Source: Vitis vinifera
Lineage: Eukaryota > Streptophyta > Magnoliopsida > Vitales > Vitaceae
Length of the DNA stretch: 64,000 nucleotides
Reading direction: 5' to 3'
Assembly (NCBI RefSeq): GCF_030704535.1
Contig: NC_081806.1
Span: 3,049,001 to 3,113,000, forward strand
Under the pieces are notes generated by a model, which saw only the letters and a list, made by a program, of their open reading frames with translations, made no database searches and was not told the origin of the DNA. How positions within the stretch are numbered: the first letter of the stretch is position 1; each line of letters starts with the position of its first letter. Below, piece after piece: positions 35,647-46,959 of this stretch. The position numbers and the translations under genes were made by a program.

Positions 35647-35649
35647 GGA
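35637..35649 (-). promoter_or_regulatory. Antisense TATA box of the internal gene
   Basis: CCCATAAATAGGG on the minus strand, about 30-35 bp upstream of a CT-rich leader start near 35612. Position and leader together fit a core promoter directed opposite to the LTRs. Confidence 0.45.
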
Positions 35650-35872
35650 TGAGACTCCTCGGTACTCCAAACGACCAGGTGCCTAATCACATTGTTATTG
35701 AAACGACATGCCACCTGGAAATCATCCCAAGGACGGCGGCTTGCCATAAATACCTCCCCTCTCTCAGCACCACATGTCATGTAAACCCCAAAAAGAAACG
35801 AAGGGGTTAAATGCATCATTTTTAACTCGTCTTTTTTGCCCGGACAAAATAGCCAGGTTAAAAGGGGGGCAT

Positions 35873-36400
35873 TGTAGGGACCACCCCCAAACACCCACGT
35901 GGTAACCCCGTAGAGCATTCCTCCATGGGACACGTGGCACATCAACTCTCTATCCAGACTCCCTCAAGGGGGCATACGACATTCTTAAACTCGTCATTCG
36001 GATGACCTCACTCTCTTATCCAGACATCTTGTCCGGACCCAGTGCTAGCGTCTAAACCAAAAGTCTTGGTTGCGAAACACAGGCCATCATTGTCTACACT
36101 GTCAGAAGCATGCTCGACGGGACCCTCCTGAGTCACTTCAAACAACCTGTCATAGTCTACACCCCGTCGCCTGTAGAGCGAAAAGACAGGGATGTGTCCG
36201 GACCCCCTGTCCGGACATCTTGCCCAACAGAGGAGGACCCAAAAGAGAATACACAAAACGTTAAAGATAAAGGCTAACAAAACCATCAGAGGGTGTGTCC
36301 GGACATCTTTTGCAGGTCGATTGAAGCGGGTACCATCTTCAGTTGAGGAGGCGCGTCCATCTGGCAGCTGCAATGGCCCCGGTGACGCGAGGCTTCAACA
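35873..36400 (+). repeat. Right LTR (528 bp) lacking its TATA region
   Basis: Matches the left LTR except that about 34577-34750 of that LTR, including the TATA box, is absent. At the junction after GACAGGGATG it carries GTGTCCGGACCCCCTGTCC, a motif that in the left LTR lies near 34820. Further on it lacks that motif at its usual place. The LTR was therefore rearranged, not just cut. Confidence 0.75.
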
Positions 36401-37684
36401 TCTAACTAGTTTTTTTAACGAACAATATAATAAAAATTATCTAAAAATGAAAAGTATATAGCTTTGGATTCCTCATTCTTCATATGCAACTTTTTTTTTT
36501 CTTTCACCGAATTTCTTAGAAAAGGTTTTCTCTTAAAAGCCGACATAAAACCCTAATTTTTTTATACCCTAATTTTTTTATTGTTGTTTAACTTATAATA
36601 CATTTGACAACGATGGAAGTGTTTTTAATGGAGATATTTTTTTGAGAAGTATTTTTAAGACGATTTCTCATAAAATATGTTTTCAAAAAACAATGTAATT
36701 TTCAAAAACTATAAGTGAGTTTTCAGATTTTAAAAGTATTTTCTAATTTTTTTTTTAAATATTTGATTACACTTTTTTTTTTTTTATAGTGTAAAACACT
36801 TTTTAGACTCTAAATGATTTTTAAAATCATAGTAAATTTTTTGAAAGTGTTTTTCTGGTTGGAACCATGAAGTGTTTTTCCAAAAAAGAATATTAAAAGT
36901 AATTTTTCAAAAGGATTTTTTTTTTATATATAATAATTTTTAAGGTAAAAGCACTTATTAAACGGCTAGTAGCGTTACTTATTTCACTTTTAGTGTTCAA
37001 TGGTTTTTTCCGTTCTCCGTAAGATGCTATGAGTGACCATGGTTTCAACACTTCAAAAACAGAGAACAAACTCACCCACAAAGCTAGCCCATGGTAATTA
37101 AATAGAGAAACCATGCAGCTTCCGGGCAAAAAGTGAACCCCCAACCCACACCCATGCAAGCTTCTTTTGTCATTTTCATGGCAGAACTGCTCTCTTTCCC
37201 AGAAGCTGCTTACGTCATTATCTTATATATAACATTAAAAATCTCAATGCTTCCAAGTTCTCTTTCCCCTTCAAACATGGAAGTGATTGAACAAAAAGAA
37301 GTAAAACAAAGGAGAAAGTGAAACTAAAGCCAAATAAAGGGAAAAACAAAAGGTGGATTGCCGACAATAAACGTCCCCATTTCCAAAATGGAAGTTTTTT
37401 ATTCATGATCCATGCCTATGGTTTGGATTGGTGGAGAAGCCCAGTACCGGGCCCTAAAGCACCATGGCCCAGCCCAACATGATCATGCTATTTTGTGAGG
37501 AAACTCTCTCAACAGAAGTGCCAAAATTCAATCAATCACAAATCCCAATTTGTAACCAAAGAAAAATAATCATAAAGACAAGCACCCATCCTTCTATTCA
37601 AGATCACAATGTACATATTTATATCTATAACAAAATTTTCATCAAAAAAAAAAACCATAGGCTCATAATCCTTGGCCAACTCTT
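36401..37684. other. Intergenic, AT-rich, decayed repeat DNA
   Basis: About 36540-36960 has AAGTGTTTTT words repeated in both orientations, typical of a worn MITE. The flank near 37440-37700 probably includes the 3' UTR of the small minus-strand gene. No gene is supported between. Confidence 0.4.
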
Positions 37685-37894
37685 TTATGCTGAAAAGCAG
37701 TTGAAGACGATGTTTTCACTTTGACCCAAAAGCTCTTTCTTCTCAACCCGGAACGTGGGCGACCGTACTTTCTTCTCATTCTCCATTCTCCTGTCGGATT
37801 CCTGCACCATCTCCGACCTGTTTCCGGTCCCAGCAGCTGCTTTTCTCTCCATCCTTCTCCTCACGACATACTCCTCAGGAATAAATACATCCAT
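37685..37894 (-). CDS. Small uncharacterised protein, 69 residues
   Basis: A single exon with a strong start context (CCCCATGGATG), clearly richer in GC than its surroundings. The protein is basic and charged: it starts MDVFIPEEYVVRRRMERKA, has a Ser/Glu/Arg-rich middle, and ends NIVFNCFSA. There is no signal peptide or membrane segment. I recall short plant proteins with similar ends (acidic N-terminus, VVF-CF-A terminus) but cannot name a family. The last four residues, CFSA, only loosely resemble a prenylation (CaaX) box. A TATA-like TTTAAATACC lies about 110 bp upstream on the same strand. Confidence 0.55.
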   Translation of the reverse strand: MDVFIPEEYVVRRRMERKAAAGTGNRSEMVQESDRRMENEKKVRSPTFRVEKKELLGQSENIVFNCFSA

Positions 37895-38040
37895 GGGGAT
37901 AATTCCAAAATCTGACAGAACAATTTATAAAGATCTAGGTAGTAGAGAAGAAAGCTGATGAGAATAGGAGTGTAGAAGAGGTAGTGGGAGAAAGAAGTAA
38001 AAGCGGTATTTAAAGGGGGAGTGGAGATGGGAATCTATGG
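37895..38040 (-). promoter_or_regulatory. Promoter and leader of the small protein gene
   Basis: On the minus strand CCTTTAAATACC (38016-38005) looks like a TATA box. It is followed by a CTTCTCTCC-type pyrimidine-rich leader up to the ATG at 37894. Confidence 0.45.
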
Positions 38041-38174
38041 GCTTATGCCCCCCATGTTTTGGTTTAAACAAGCAACAGTTTCTACTTATGAAGAGGCATG
38101 CAGCAGACCTAGATGCGGTCGGTTTTCATAAAGCCCACTTTTTGACTCTTTGCTTACTCTATAACGTACGATCG

Positions 38175-38175
<1 letters not shown>

Positions 38176-38204
<29 letters not shown>
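38176..38204. repeat. (GA)n microsatellite
   Basis: About 14 uninterrupted AG/GA units; likely length-polymorphic. Confidence 0.95.
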
Positions 38205-38206
<2 letters not shown>

Positions 38207-38695
38207 GCTTGAGCTACATGTGTTCCTCACAAACAGGGGTTGAACCCGAGGCAAGTTCGGTGTCTCACATACTTTATTGTTTGGGTTTTGTGTAGTAAAC
38301 TAAGTGATTCATGTCGATTTCTTTCAGGAGTACTAGGACTTTGCCAACTGCACTAACCACAATCATGATCAAAATCACAGAATTAAGTTCTCAGCAGGAC
38401 GGCAGCCTGTGTCCTTGCATCATGAAAAATCATGGTATTTCTGATAGAAGAAGTGAAGACCATAATTTGGATTCATGGTGGAAGAAGAAGCTGCAATATT
38501 ATATCATTTTCAGTATTGCTAATGCTTCAAAGTCTTTCAATCGTAATGAATCGAGTACATCCATAACTGTACTTGAACTGTTAGCGGTGATGATACCATA
38601 GTTCCTCCCGTTGCTATTACAGATGGTACATGAAATTTTCATATATATATATATATATAATAAAAAATATTTTTTATATTTATGTTTTATATTTT

Positions 38696-39427
38696 GGGAA
38701 ACTTGTGTTTTGATGGATCATTTGGCAAATATATACTTTTGGGAATCCAACTTTATGAAATCTGAAAACCAGTTTTTAATTGAAAAATTATATCTTTTTT
38801 ATGCACTCTGAGCTTGTTACATTTTTTATACCGAGATTGCCCTTTTCTTTCTTTCTTTTTTCTTTCCGTACCCACCATCCGCCTCTCCCTCCCGTGAAAC
38901 CGGCCGGCCGGCGTCATCACCGGCCGCCACTCATACCTCTCACTGGCCGACAGACAAAGATTGTGTTTTTCAGCCTGACTCAAAAATCGTGGATTTAGAG
39001 TTTGTGAAATTTAAATCCAATGGCACAACAACAAAGAGACCCCTAGAACAGATCCAGAAAACACAAAGAGCAAAAAAAAAACAATTGTTTTGGATTTCCT
39101 TGGGGGTTTTGCATGGATTTTTTCGGAAAGCAAACGATGATGAATTTTCCGGGAAATCGAATGGGGGATGGATTTTCTTGGGAATCAAACGAGGTGTGAG
39201 TGGCGGCCGCTGATGACGTCGGTCGGCTAGTTTCACGAGAGGGAGAGGCAGATGGTGGTTAAGGGAGGAAAAAAAAAAAAAGGCAATCTTAGTATAAAAA
39301 ATGTAGCCGACTCAAAGTACATAAAAATGATATAATTTTTCAATTAAAAACTGGTTTTCAGATTTCAAAAAGTTGGGTTCTCAAAATATATATTTACCAA
39401 ATGATCCCATCAAAACACAAGTTTCCC
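38696..39427. mobile_element. Complete Mutator-type MITE, 732 bp, 9-bp target duplication
   Basis: Starts GGGAAACTTGTGTTTTGATGG and ends with its exact complement. The inverted repeats extend with good similarity for about 230-245 bp (left about 38696-38940, right about 39197-39427). The element is flanked on both sides by TTATATTTT, a perfect 9-bp duplication. Long terminal inverted repeats and 9-bp duplications are the mark of Mutator-like elements. The roughly 250-bp centre has no transposase. A related copy starts this window. The GC-rich CCGGCCGGCCGGCG part of the repeat contrasts with the AT-rich flanks. Confidence 0.93.
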
Positions 39428-42027
39428 TTATATTTTTTAATAATAGTAATAATAAAAAAATAAATAAAAAAGCATAAGAAAATAAATGTTGATTTGGGAA
39501 TATTTTTGAAAATTGTTTTCAAAAAATAATTTTAAAAAATGTTTTTATGATTAGTTGTATGATACTTTTTAAAAATAAAAGTTTATTTAAGAATTTAGAA
39601 TAATTTTGATATCTTTTTTGTGTTTTAAAATATTTCTTAAAAAATCTTTTATTTATAATATTTTATTTTTAATCATTGTTTATAATTATTTTTTAAAATA
39701 ATTTTTAGAAAATAAATCGAAACAATTAAAATAAGTTTAAAAAAACAATGAATTAAAAAGGTGGTACAAGTCATAAGTCATAAATAAAGGGATGAAAATG
39801 TGTGATATATATATATATATATATATATAATTCCTATAACACCCCTAGGTGGTGGGAGCAACACTAGAAGACATTTCGGACATTTGTTGGCCATACAATG
39901 AAATTAAACAAGCTCTTATTCTTACAATTTAATCATTCAAGGTTGATTCTTAAACTTGGATGGAATACCTTCTAGATATTATATAGAAGTAAATTATAAT
40001 TAAAATTACAATATGAAACTAGGGATTTTATTTAAAAAAAATATCATTTAAAACCTAAATTTTAAAATACAAGACTTTTAATTATGTTGCATGTTACTCT
40101 TATTTGTTCTATTTTTATATTAAACCCGTCTTTTAAACTGATAAATTTTTGTGAAATCTAATTTAATAGGAATAATGGTGGTTTTTTCTAAAATTATTTT
40201 TAATATTTTTAAAATTCCTATATTTGTACAAAAAGTGAATGAAACTTGTGAACTCGTATTTATAAAAGAATAATTTAAAAGTAATTATACGAGATTTGTT
40301 AATTATGACACCTTTTTTTTACCATTAATCAAAGGTAAATGTCTTAATCATTAAATTACAATGATCAAGATCCATTTTAGATATTGGGGTGCAAAATTCT
40401 TGACATATAGAAGCTATTAGCGTACCAAAAAGTCTTCCAAACAAAGACAAGCATGACCAAAATTGAAGAGAAAATACATGAGATGCATGGTATTTTCCAA
40501 AACCCTTTTTGACTAATTTGGGATAAGATCGTGTTCACCGACTTATATAATCATAATTAAACTAATTAATGATGGAAGTTAATTTTTTAATATATTATGA
40601 GTTGATTTTTCTTTATTAAGTTGAGTCCACTAAGTCCCCACTAACTTTTCAATTAATCATAATCAAGTCATCGAGCTTTGCCCGTTAAAATAAGTAGTAA
40701 AATCATAACTTGTCTCATCAAATGTTTTATTAATAAATCATTTATCAAAAATGTAAAAATAAATTTTATAAATGCTAGTTCAAACCCGGAACGAAACCAC
40801 ATGGTGTTCACGAAAGGAAATACCCCTTAGGAAAAGGGAAAAAACTCATTCATTATCATTACAACACTTGATAAATTGATTCATTTATACCCTTTTGAAA
40901 TATGTTATCGTATTTTACCATTTTCTCAGTTCATTTTCTAACTTCATCATTAATTCAAACTTTATATTTTACTGTAAAATTTTATTTAGTGTCTATTTTT
41001 CATTTATTTATTTTTCAAAAAGGGCATCAAAATATTTGAAAACTTTTAATTCTCTGAAAAAACAATTCGAAATAGGTTATAATGGTAATTAAAGAGAACC
41101 ATAATCATCGTTTGGACGAGTGGAGGGAGAAGAAAGTCCGTATCAATTTCCAAGCTTTGGTTTTTGGTGTTTCGGTGGGAGGACATGGGATTGGGAACCA
41201 GAGGAGCAAGCACGTCACGTGCAGCCACGTGAGAGTTGCTTTGAAATTTGGCAACACTCGATGGGCTTAACGCTAACTTCACCACATTCGAGAAAATATA
41301 TAGCCACTCAAAATGGTTGAACCTTAGGTGTTAAATAATTATATTTTGTATTATGAGTATTACTATTATTATAGCGTCGGTCCAAACGGTGGGTCACGCT
41401 TGACTTACAATGGGCTCTGTTACTCTTAGTCATCGGTGCCGGTGCGTACCACCAGACATGAAATGTCACATGTTTCAGTATCATTTCAAGTCCATAGTCT
41501 TTGGTCGTTGGGAAGGTGGGGGCTAAGATCATGGTTGTTGGAATAAGATTTCAAATATCTCTCTATACATCACCGATTTATCCTCGATATCTCCGAATAT
41601 GGATGTTGATATAAAATTTTGATTTTTTTCAAATATTTTATTGATATTTTATTTATTTTTAAATATTTCAATATTTTTAATAAAAAATATATACTTATAA
41701 AATTTATATTTTTTATCGAGGATATTAATATCAAATACGACAAATTATATATATATATCATCTTAAAAAAAAAAAAAACACTTTAAAATGTCTATTTTTT
41801 TTCCTTATATAATTTTTTACGGTTTCTCTTACTATTTTCAAAATTTTAATTAATTTTTACAAAATACCAATAATGTAAAATACTAAAATCGAAGTATATC
41901 CGATACATTCGTAAAATCAAAATACGATACATATGTAATGAGTGAAAATTCATATAAAATTTTATAAACTTTGTTAAAAAAATAAAAAAGCATAATTTCT
42001 TTTAGTCCTATAAAAATTAAAAATAAT

Positions 42028-42310
42028 GGTGTTTATATTTTTTACTTAATTTTAAATAGAATTTAAACTTAAATAGTATTTAATTATATTAAGTATTTAT
42101 TTTTAAAATATTTTATCTCTATTAAGTATTAAGAAGTAAAGAAAAACTAATAGGTTATTTTAATATTTTAAAAATAAAATATTTTGATTTTCTTATGTTT
42201 AGCAAAAAAAAAATTTAAAAATAAATAATAAATCAACAAAAATTTTAAAAACAAATCATCTGAAATTTGGAAACAAATTATTTTTAATTAAAAAAAAAAA
42301 AAACCTTAAC
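42028..42310. mobile_element. Decayed Tourist-like MITE, same family as 9064-9351
   Basis: Shares TTTTTTACTTAATTTTAAAT, the AAGTATTnAGAAGTAAAGAA stretch and an A-rich right end with the copy at 9064-9351. The terminal GGTGGTGTTTG is worn to AATGGTGTTTA. No target duplication was found. Confidence 0.55.
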
Positions 42311-43817
42311 TATAGAGTAATAAAAATACATTAGTATGTAGGATGAAAACCCATAGTCATAGAAATACAAAGTCAAAAAAAAAAAGTTAAGAGACTAAGA
42401 AAAGATTTTCATACACAAAGTTGAAAGAATCACTTACAAAAACTTCATCTTCACACCTTAACTTGTACCATCAGTTGTAGAATATTGCCTCTTCTTTTCT
42501 CTCTTCCGGACATATTTAATTCGGTTCTTCCATGCATCAAAGAATCTCTAGATGCTATCTATATTTGGGCTTTAAGACACCTAAAAGAACAACCCAAAAT
42601 GTGGGCTTAAAAAAATCTCATGGGCTGAAACCCATATGGGCCTAGCCCAATAGTCCAATCAATCATTGCCCATGGCCTTGTTCATATGCTAAACCCTTTG
42701 CAACCTCTGAATTGCCCCTAAGTTCTGCGTCAAGTGACATGCGATGTCAATTTTGGTATACAGAAGATATTACAATGAATGATTTTTAACTGTTAGCTAC
42801 AGAAATCCATGAAGCTTTAGAATCATGATTAATTAGGTGGGTTTTGCATGCCAGCTGATTATTACATGTACCAACTTTCAGCTCACTGAAATGGGTGGGC
42901 CCTGACTTTTTAGTTGTTTCAATGATACCCTCCAACTTCCAATTCTAATCCCATCCACTTCATCATGGCAATATTTAACCATTTCCACCGGCCTTCACAC
43001 CACTTCTTCTATCACCCCTTAACGTAGGAACAATTAATTTAAATACAATTTATTTATTTTTTCTCATTCAATCCTTATTTACCATATCTCACAAAAATAT
43101 ATATTAAAATTGATATTTTCGAAAAACATGGGTTAATATATAGAGTCGACTTGGGTTAAAGTCTTAATGTCCTGTCGATTTTTAACCGATATTTTTAAAA
43201 ATCGAGACTCAAATATCATGTTAAACTACAAATTTGATCCAAAAGATTAGGTTCTTAGATAATTGACTAATAATGTGCATCAAACCGAATTTAACTAAAA
43301 CATAACCATATCAGGTGAAGCTTATGTTGTATATATATGGTCTTGAATTTGGTAAGAATGTGAAGTAAATATGATCCTAATGGTTGGTGAGGTGGGTCTA
43401 ATAGTTAAATCCTAAGGTTGCCTATATGCCATCTAGAAGAGAGAAGGAATGTGAAATATGATCCAATGGTGGGTGAGGTGGGTCTAATAGTTAAACCCAA
43501 CAGATAGTTATGAAGCCAAAAAAATAGCTGATTTAGGCTCAAATTAGTAGCTTAGTTTTAGGTGATGTTTAAATTTTTTGTAAGGCCATAGTGTGTGTGT
43601 GTGTGTTTAGGTATTGTTCAATTTCAAAGGGATAGCTAGGATGGTGATTGAATAATCCCACAACCTGCTTCTGGTAGTTAAATTGCCTTCCTTCTTAAGC
43701 ATGACCCATACCCATCACCATTGAACTAAAATTCTCACCAAACTAGAACTAACCATTGCCATGAAAACCCTGATCCATTGATGAATGTACCCAATTGAGA
43801 ATTGAGAAATCATAAGA

Positions 43818-44175
43818 GGTTACTAAAGCTATTTGATAATTAAACTGTTTTTTAAAATAGTTTTTTGTTCTTCAAAATAAAAATAAAAAGTAAATACTTT
43901 TGAGAATAAGAAAATAGAAAACAAATTTTATGTTTTTTGAAAACAAAAAATATATTGTTATAAGATAATATCTTTTAATTGGTTTTAGTTGTCTTGTGAG
44001 AATTATTTTAAAAGATAATTATACAAATATGAAAAATAAATATAATAAATCATTATATGTAAATTTTATTTTTAAAACATAAAAAACATGTTAAAACATT
44101 TTTGTTTTACAAATCATCATAGAAAACAGTTTTTTAAAAACAGTTTTTCAAAACACTTCCCAATGGAGCTTAAAT
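43818..44175. mobile_element. Probable MITE with ACTGTTTT-type inverted ends
   Basis: The left part AAACTGTTTTTTAAAATAG is mirrored by AAACAGTTTTTTAAAAACAG at the right, with AAAGCTATTTG / CAATGGAGCTTAA outer ends. The centre is AT-rich and non-coding. Borders are approximate. Confidence 0.4.
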
Positions 44176-44544
44176 TTTTGGGTAAATTGGATTGTCCTCC
44201 TCCTATTTATGATTCATTAAAAAAAAAAAAAGGCCAAGAAAGATGACATGATTTTACTTTGAAGCCAAAAAGGTACTGCCAAAGGATTAAGTGGGCATCA
44301 AAGTAGTTGTGCTAGGGACCAGGTGATTCCTAATCGTCATTTTCTACTACAGATTGCTAGGGTACTAGATTACACCATCCAGGCAAGCTCTTGTACATAC
44401 AATTTTGGTTGGCCCCATTTTCCATCTCCTATTTGTATCCACCATCATATTTTGGAGATCGCATCTGCTTTGGTTGTTTCCAAAACATCGAAAGTGTTTT
44501 TCCTTTTCTCTGGTGAGTTCTGTTTTCGGGCTTTCGTGGGAATC

Positions 44545-45543
44545 ATGGGAGCAGAGGAAGCAAAGAAAGATACAAGTGAGGTAGCTACAGAGGACCAAGC
44601 TCAAGAGAAGAGTGTGATTCCACTGCCCGACCCTGTGGACAAGGTCTCTCGTTCAAAAACATCTGCCAATGTTGAAAGTACTCTCTTCCTCTCCTTTCCT
44701 AGTTTATCTTCTTTTAGGCTTATAATTTTCTCAGTGGCCAAACATACAATAAGGAGTTTTTGAATGAATGCTAAATATGCTTTTCAAAACAACATTTGAG
44801 ATATCCTTATACGAGTTCCATTCTTTCACACTCTTAACATGTCAAAATACTTCTTCATTTGCACAGAGGCAACAGACAACCCCAATGAGAAAAACTCAGG
44901 AGCAACGGCTGAAAGAGGTAAATATAAGTCATCACTGAACTTACTTTCATTATTCATAGATTGGATTCACAAAAAAACGACTGACTTCAATTTTGGTTCT
45001 TGAGATGCTGTGCTTGCTGCAATCGAAACCGAGAAGAGGTTGGCCTTGATCAAAGCATGGGAAGAAAGCGAAAAGTCCAAAGCAGAGAACAGGTAAGAGA
45101 ACTTCCAAGTTGGTAGCTAGAATTGAGTTTGTGTGTGTTTTAATTACAGCTTGATGAGCAGGGCACATAAAATGCAGTCGGCGACTGGAACATGGGAGAA
45201 TAGCATGAAAGCATCTGCAGAGGCTCAACTGAAGAAGATGGAGGTAAAACAACTTTGTTGGGTTCCTTCTTCTTCCCTGTTAATTATTGTCATTGGGATG
45301 AACATTGTCATGATAAAACTCTGACAAGAACAGGAAAAATTGGAGAAGAAGAAGGCAGAATATGGAGAGAGAATGAAGAACAAGATCGCTGAAATCCACA
45401 AGGCAACCGAAGAAAAGAGGGCAATGATTGAAGCCAAGCGCAGGGAAAATCTTCTCAAGATAGAGGAGGCAGCTGCCAAATACCGTGCGTCAGGAACTGC
45501 ACCAAAGAAGCTTCATGGATGTCTCGGCAGCTTTGATTTTTAG
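44545..45543 (+). CDS. REM: Remorin
   Basis: Five exons: 44545..44677, 44867..44917, 45005..45092, 45162..45243 and 45334..45543, giving 187 residues. The N-terminal part is acidic and Pro-containing, then DAVLAAIETEKRLALIKAWE opens the remorin C-terminal coiled-coil domain. TWENSMKA, AQLKKMEEKLEKKKAEYG and EEKRAMIEAKRRENL continue it, and the C-terminal membrane anchor ends KKLHGCLGSFDF. Remorins sit on the inner face of the plasma membrane and plasmodesmata, form nanodomains, and affect virus movement and symbiosis. The ATG at 44545 was chosen because remorins start M-x-E-E/A; the frame is open further upstream. Exon 4 has two usable acceptors 12 bp apart; 45162 aligns best with the family and 45150 would add four residues. 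The Cys in the anchor could be S-acylated. Confidence 0.93.
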
Positions 45544-46959
45544 GCTAAAATTTGAAGGACCCAGAGAATGAGAATGGGGCAATGAGTTTGCCTACTTTGT
45601 ATATTTGGCTTGTTGATTTCCTTATATGTATGAATTCGTTTCTATGTTGTGCATATAACCGTGTTTGCATTGCTGGATTGTGATAAGTTGATAACTGATA
45701 AGCCTAGTTGTAGCTTTTCTTCTCCTTTCCTTTAAACAATGCTTATTAGGTTCTTCGGAATTAGGGGCCTTGGGCCTTTCTCTTCCACTGTTTCAGTTTC
45801 GGATCCAAGGCTTTATGGTTATCCATTTATCGTCTAGATATCAAGGCATCCATAGGAGAAGAGGTAGTTTGGTCAGGATTCAGAAAACTAGTTTTTGAAA
45901 ATCATTGTCAAAAGCATTACCAAACATGCCCTCAGATCTTCTACGGAGAACCAGATGGCGCAGATGGTCTTCTTATCGATAATTTAGTTCCTGTTAAAGG
46001 CCAAAACTTCATCTCCTCAACGTAAAAACCTACCATGACCACAAAATTAACATAAAAAAAGCTTCAATAATTGAAGAATCACAAGATAACAGAAACTAGA
46101 AACTGGAATACTGCCCTGCTAAAAAAGGGGGGGGGGGGGGGGGGGAAGAACTGAAAACCTTAGTGGTAAATACTTCAATAATTGGACGAATCACAGGTAT
46201 GAGTGAAACTAGGTGGAAGGTAATTCTAAAATCCCACTACACTAAATAAATGCTCAAAATGTCTTGTTCAAAGGCCTTTTTTTTTTTCTTTTTCTTTTTT
46301 TCTTTTCTTTTTTTTTCTTTTTTTTTTCCTTTTTTTTTTTTCTTTTTCCAAATAATCAAAACTAAAAGTAAATAACATCTGCCCTAAGTGCAAATAACAC
46401 TGAGGAGGTGATTTCACCAAGTCTGAATCCACAAAACCAAACCAGTGGCTCATTCCTTGATCCATAAATATTGTTTTTCCTTCTCCCTTTTTTCTCCTTA
46501 CCATTCTTAAAGCCAATTGTGGCAGAAAGTATTCGGACCAAAGGGAGCCAGAAGCCTGTAATGTTACATGCAGCGCAACACATTCGTAAAAGCGCCCTGT
46601 CATCATGAAGCAGCTTCCATTACCCTGAGAACACAAGAAACTTACTTAACATTTTGCCATAACAAAAATGTAAATATATGTTAATGTTGAACTGGTGAGA
46701 TGAATTGCACTGATTTGGAAGATGTGTATTTCAGATTCTTGAGTAAAATACATTTCAAGCTTGAAAAGAATGCAAATGGAATAAAAAAATATGCCAAATG
46801 TATCAGGAGTCAAGACAGTAAATGGAAGATCCATCAAAGATACCAACCCTGAAACACATGCTCACAAAAATGAAAATAAAACAGAAATTAAAAAAAAAAA
46901 AATGAAAAGAACACTCGATTATCTAAGACATAAAATTACTAAAAGGTAATCAAACAGAC
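45544..46959. other. Remorin 3' flank and simple-sequence DNA
   Basis: Holds the remorin 3' UTR, a 19-base G run at 46127-46145 and an almost pure pyrimidine tract at about 46275-46347. The Lys-rich open frame at 46268-46636 is a product of that tract and is not believed to be a gene. Confidence 0.5.

Larger units (their letters stand above)
34258..36400 (+). mobile_element. Non-autonomous LTR retrotransposon with antisense gene head
   Basis: Two direct LTRs, 34258-34940 and 35873-36400, enclose a 932-bp interior. LTRs start TGT and end ...GGCTTCAACA. A polypurine tract (AAAAGGGGGGCAT) directly precedes the right LTR. The flanking 5-mers are TCTTA and TCTAA, a target duplication with one mismatch. 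There is no gag, protease, RT or integrase; the interior is filled by an antisense gene fragment (see separate entry). No clear primer-binding site was recognised. Many C/T differences between the LTRs suggest methylation-driven decay. It must have been moved by proteins from a related full element, possibly Gypsy of the Tat group, in which antisense ORFs are known. The group assignment is inference. Confidence 0.8.
39428..44544. other. Intergenic, AT-rich, MITE-littered
   Basis: Contains an (AT)n microsatellite at about 39807-39829, the MITE copies listed separately, and a local direct repeat (GGTGAGGTGGGTCTAATAGT at 43386 and 43472). Two ACGTG cores lie at about 41212-41234 but no gene starts nearby. 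The short open frame at 41082-41320 has no family resemblance. Confidence 0.4.

Noticed and set aside
41210-41236. Pair of ACGTG cores suggesting an ABRE promoter
   Set aside because: No supported gene starts within 3 kb on either strand, so a regulatory role has no target here.
44323-44544. Upstream in-frame extension of remorin
   Set aside because: The frame is open, but remorins begin at the MGAEEAKK-type start and the extra N-terminus has no family support; it is treated as 5' UTR.
46268-46636. 122-codon minus-strand frame ending in a Lys/Glu-rich tail
   Set aside because: The tail is the translation of the pyrimidine tract at about 46275-46347, and the rest has no homology that I can recognise.
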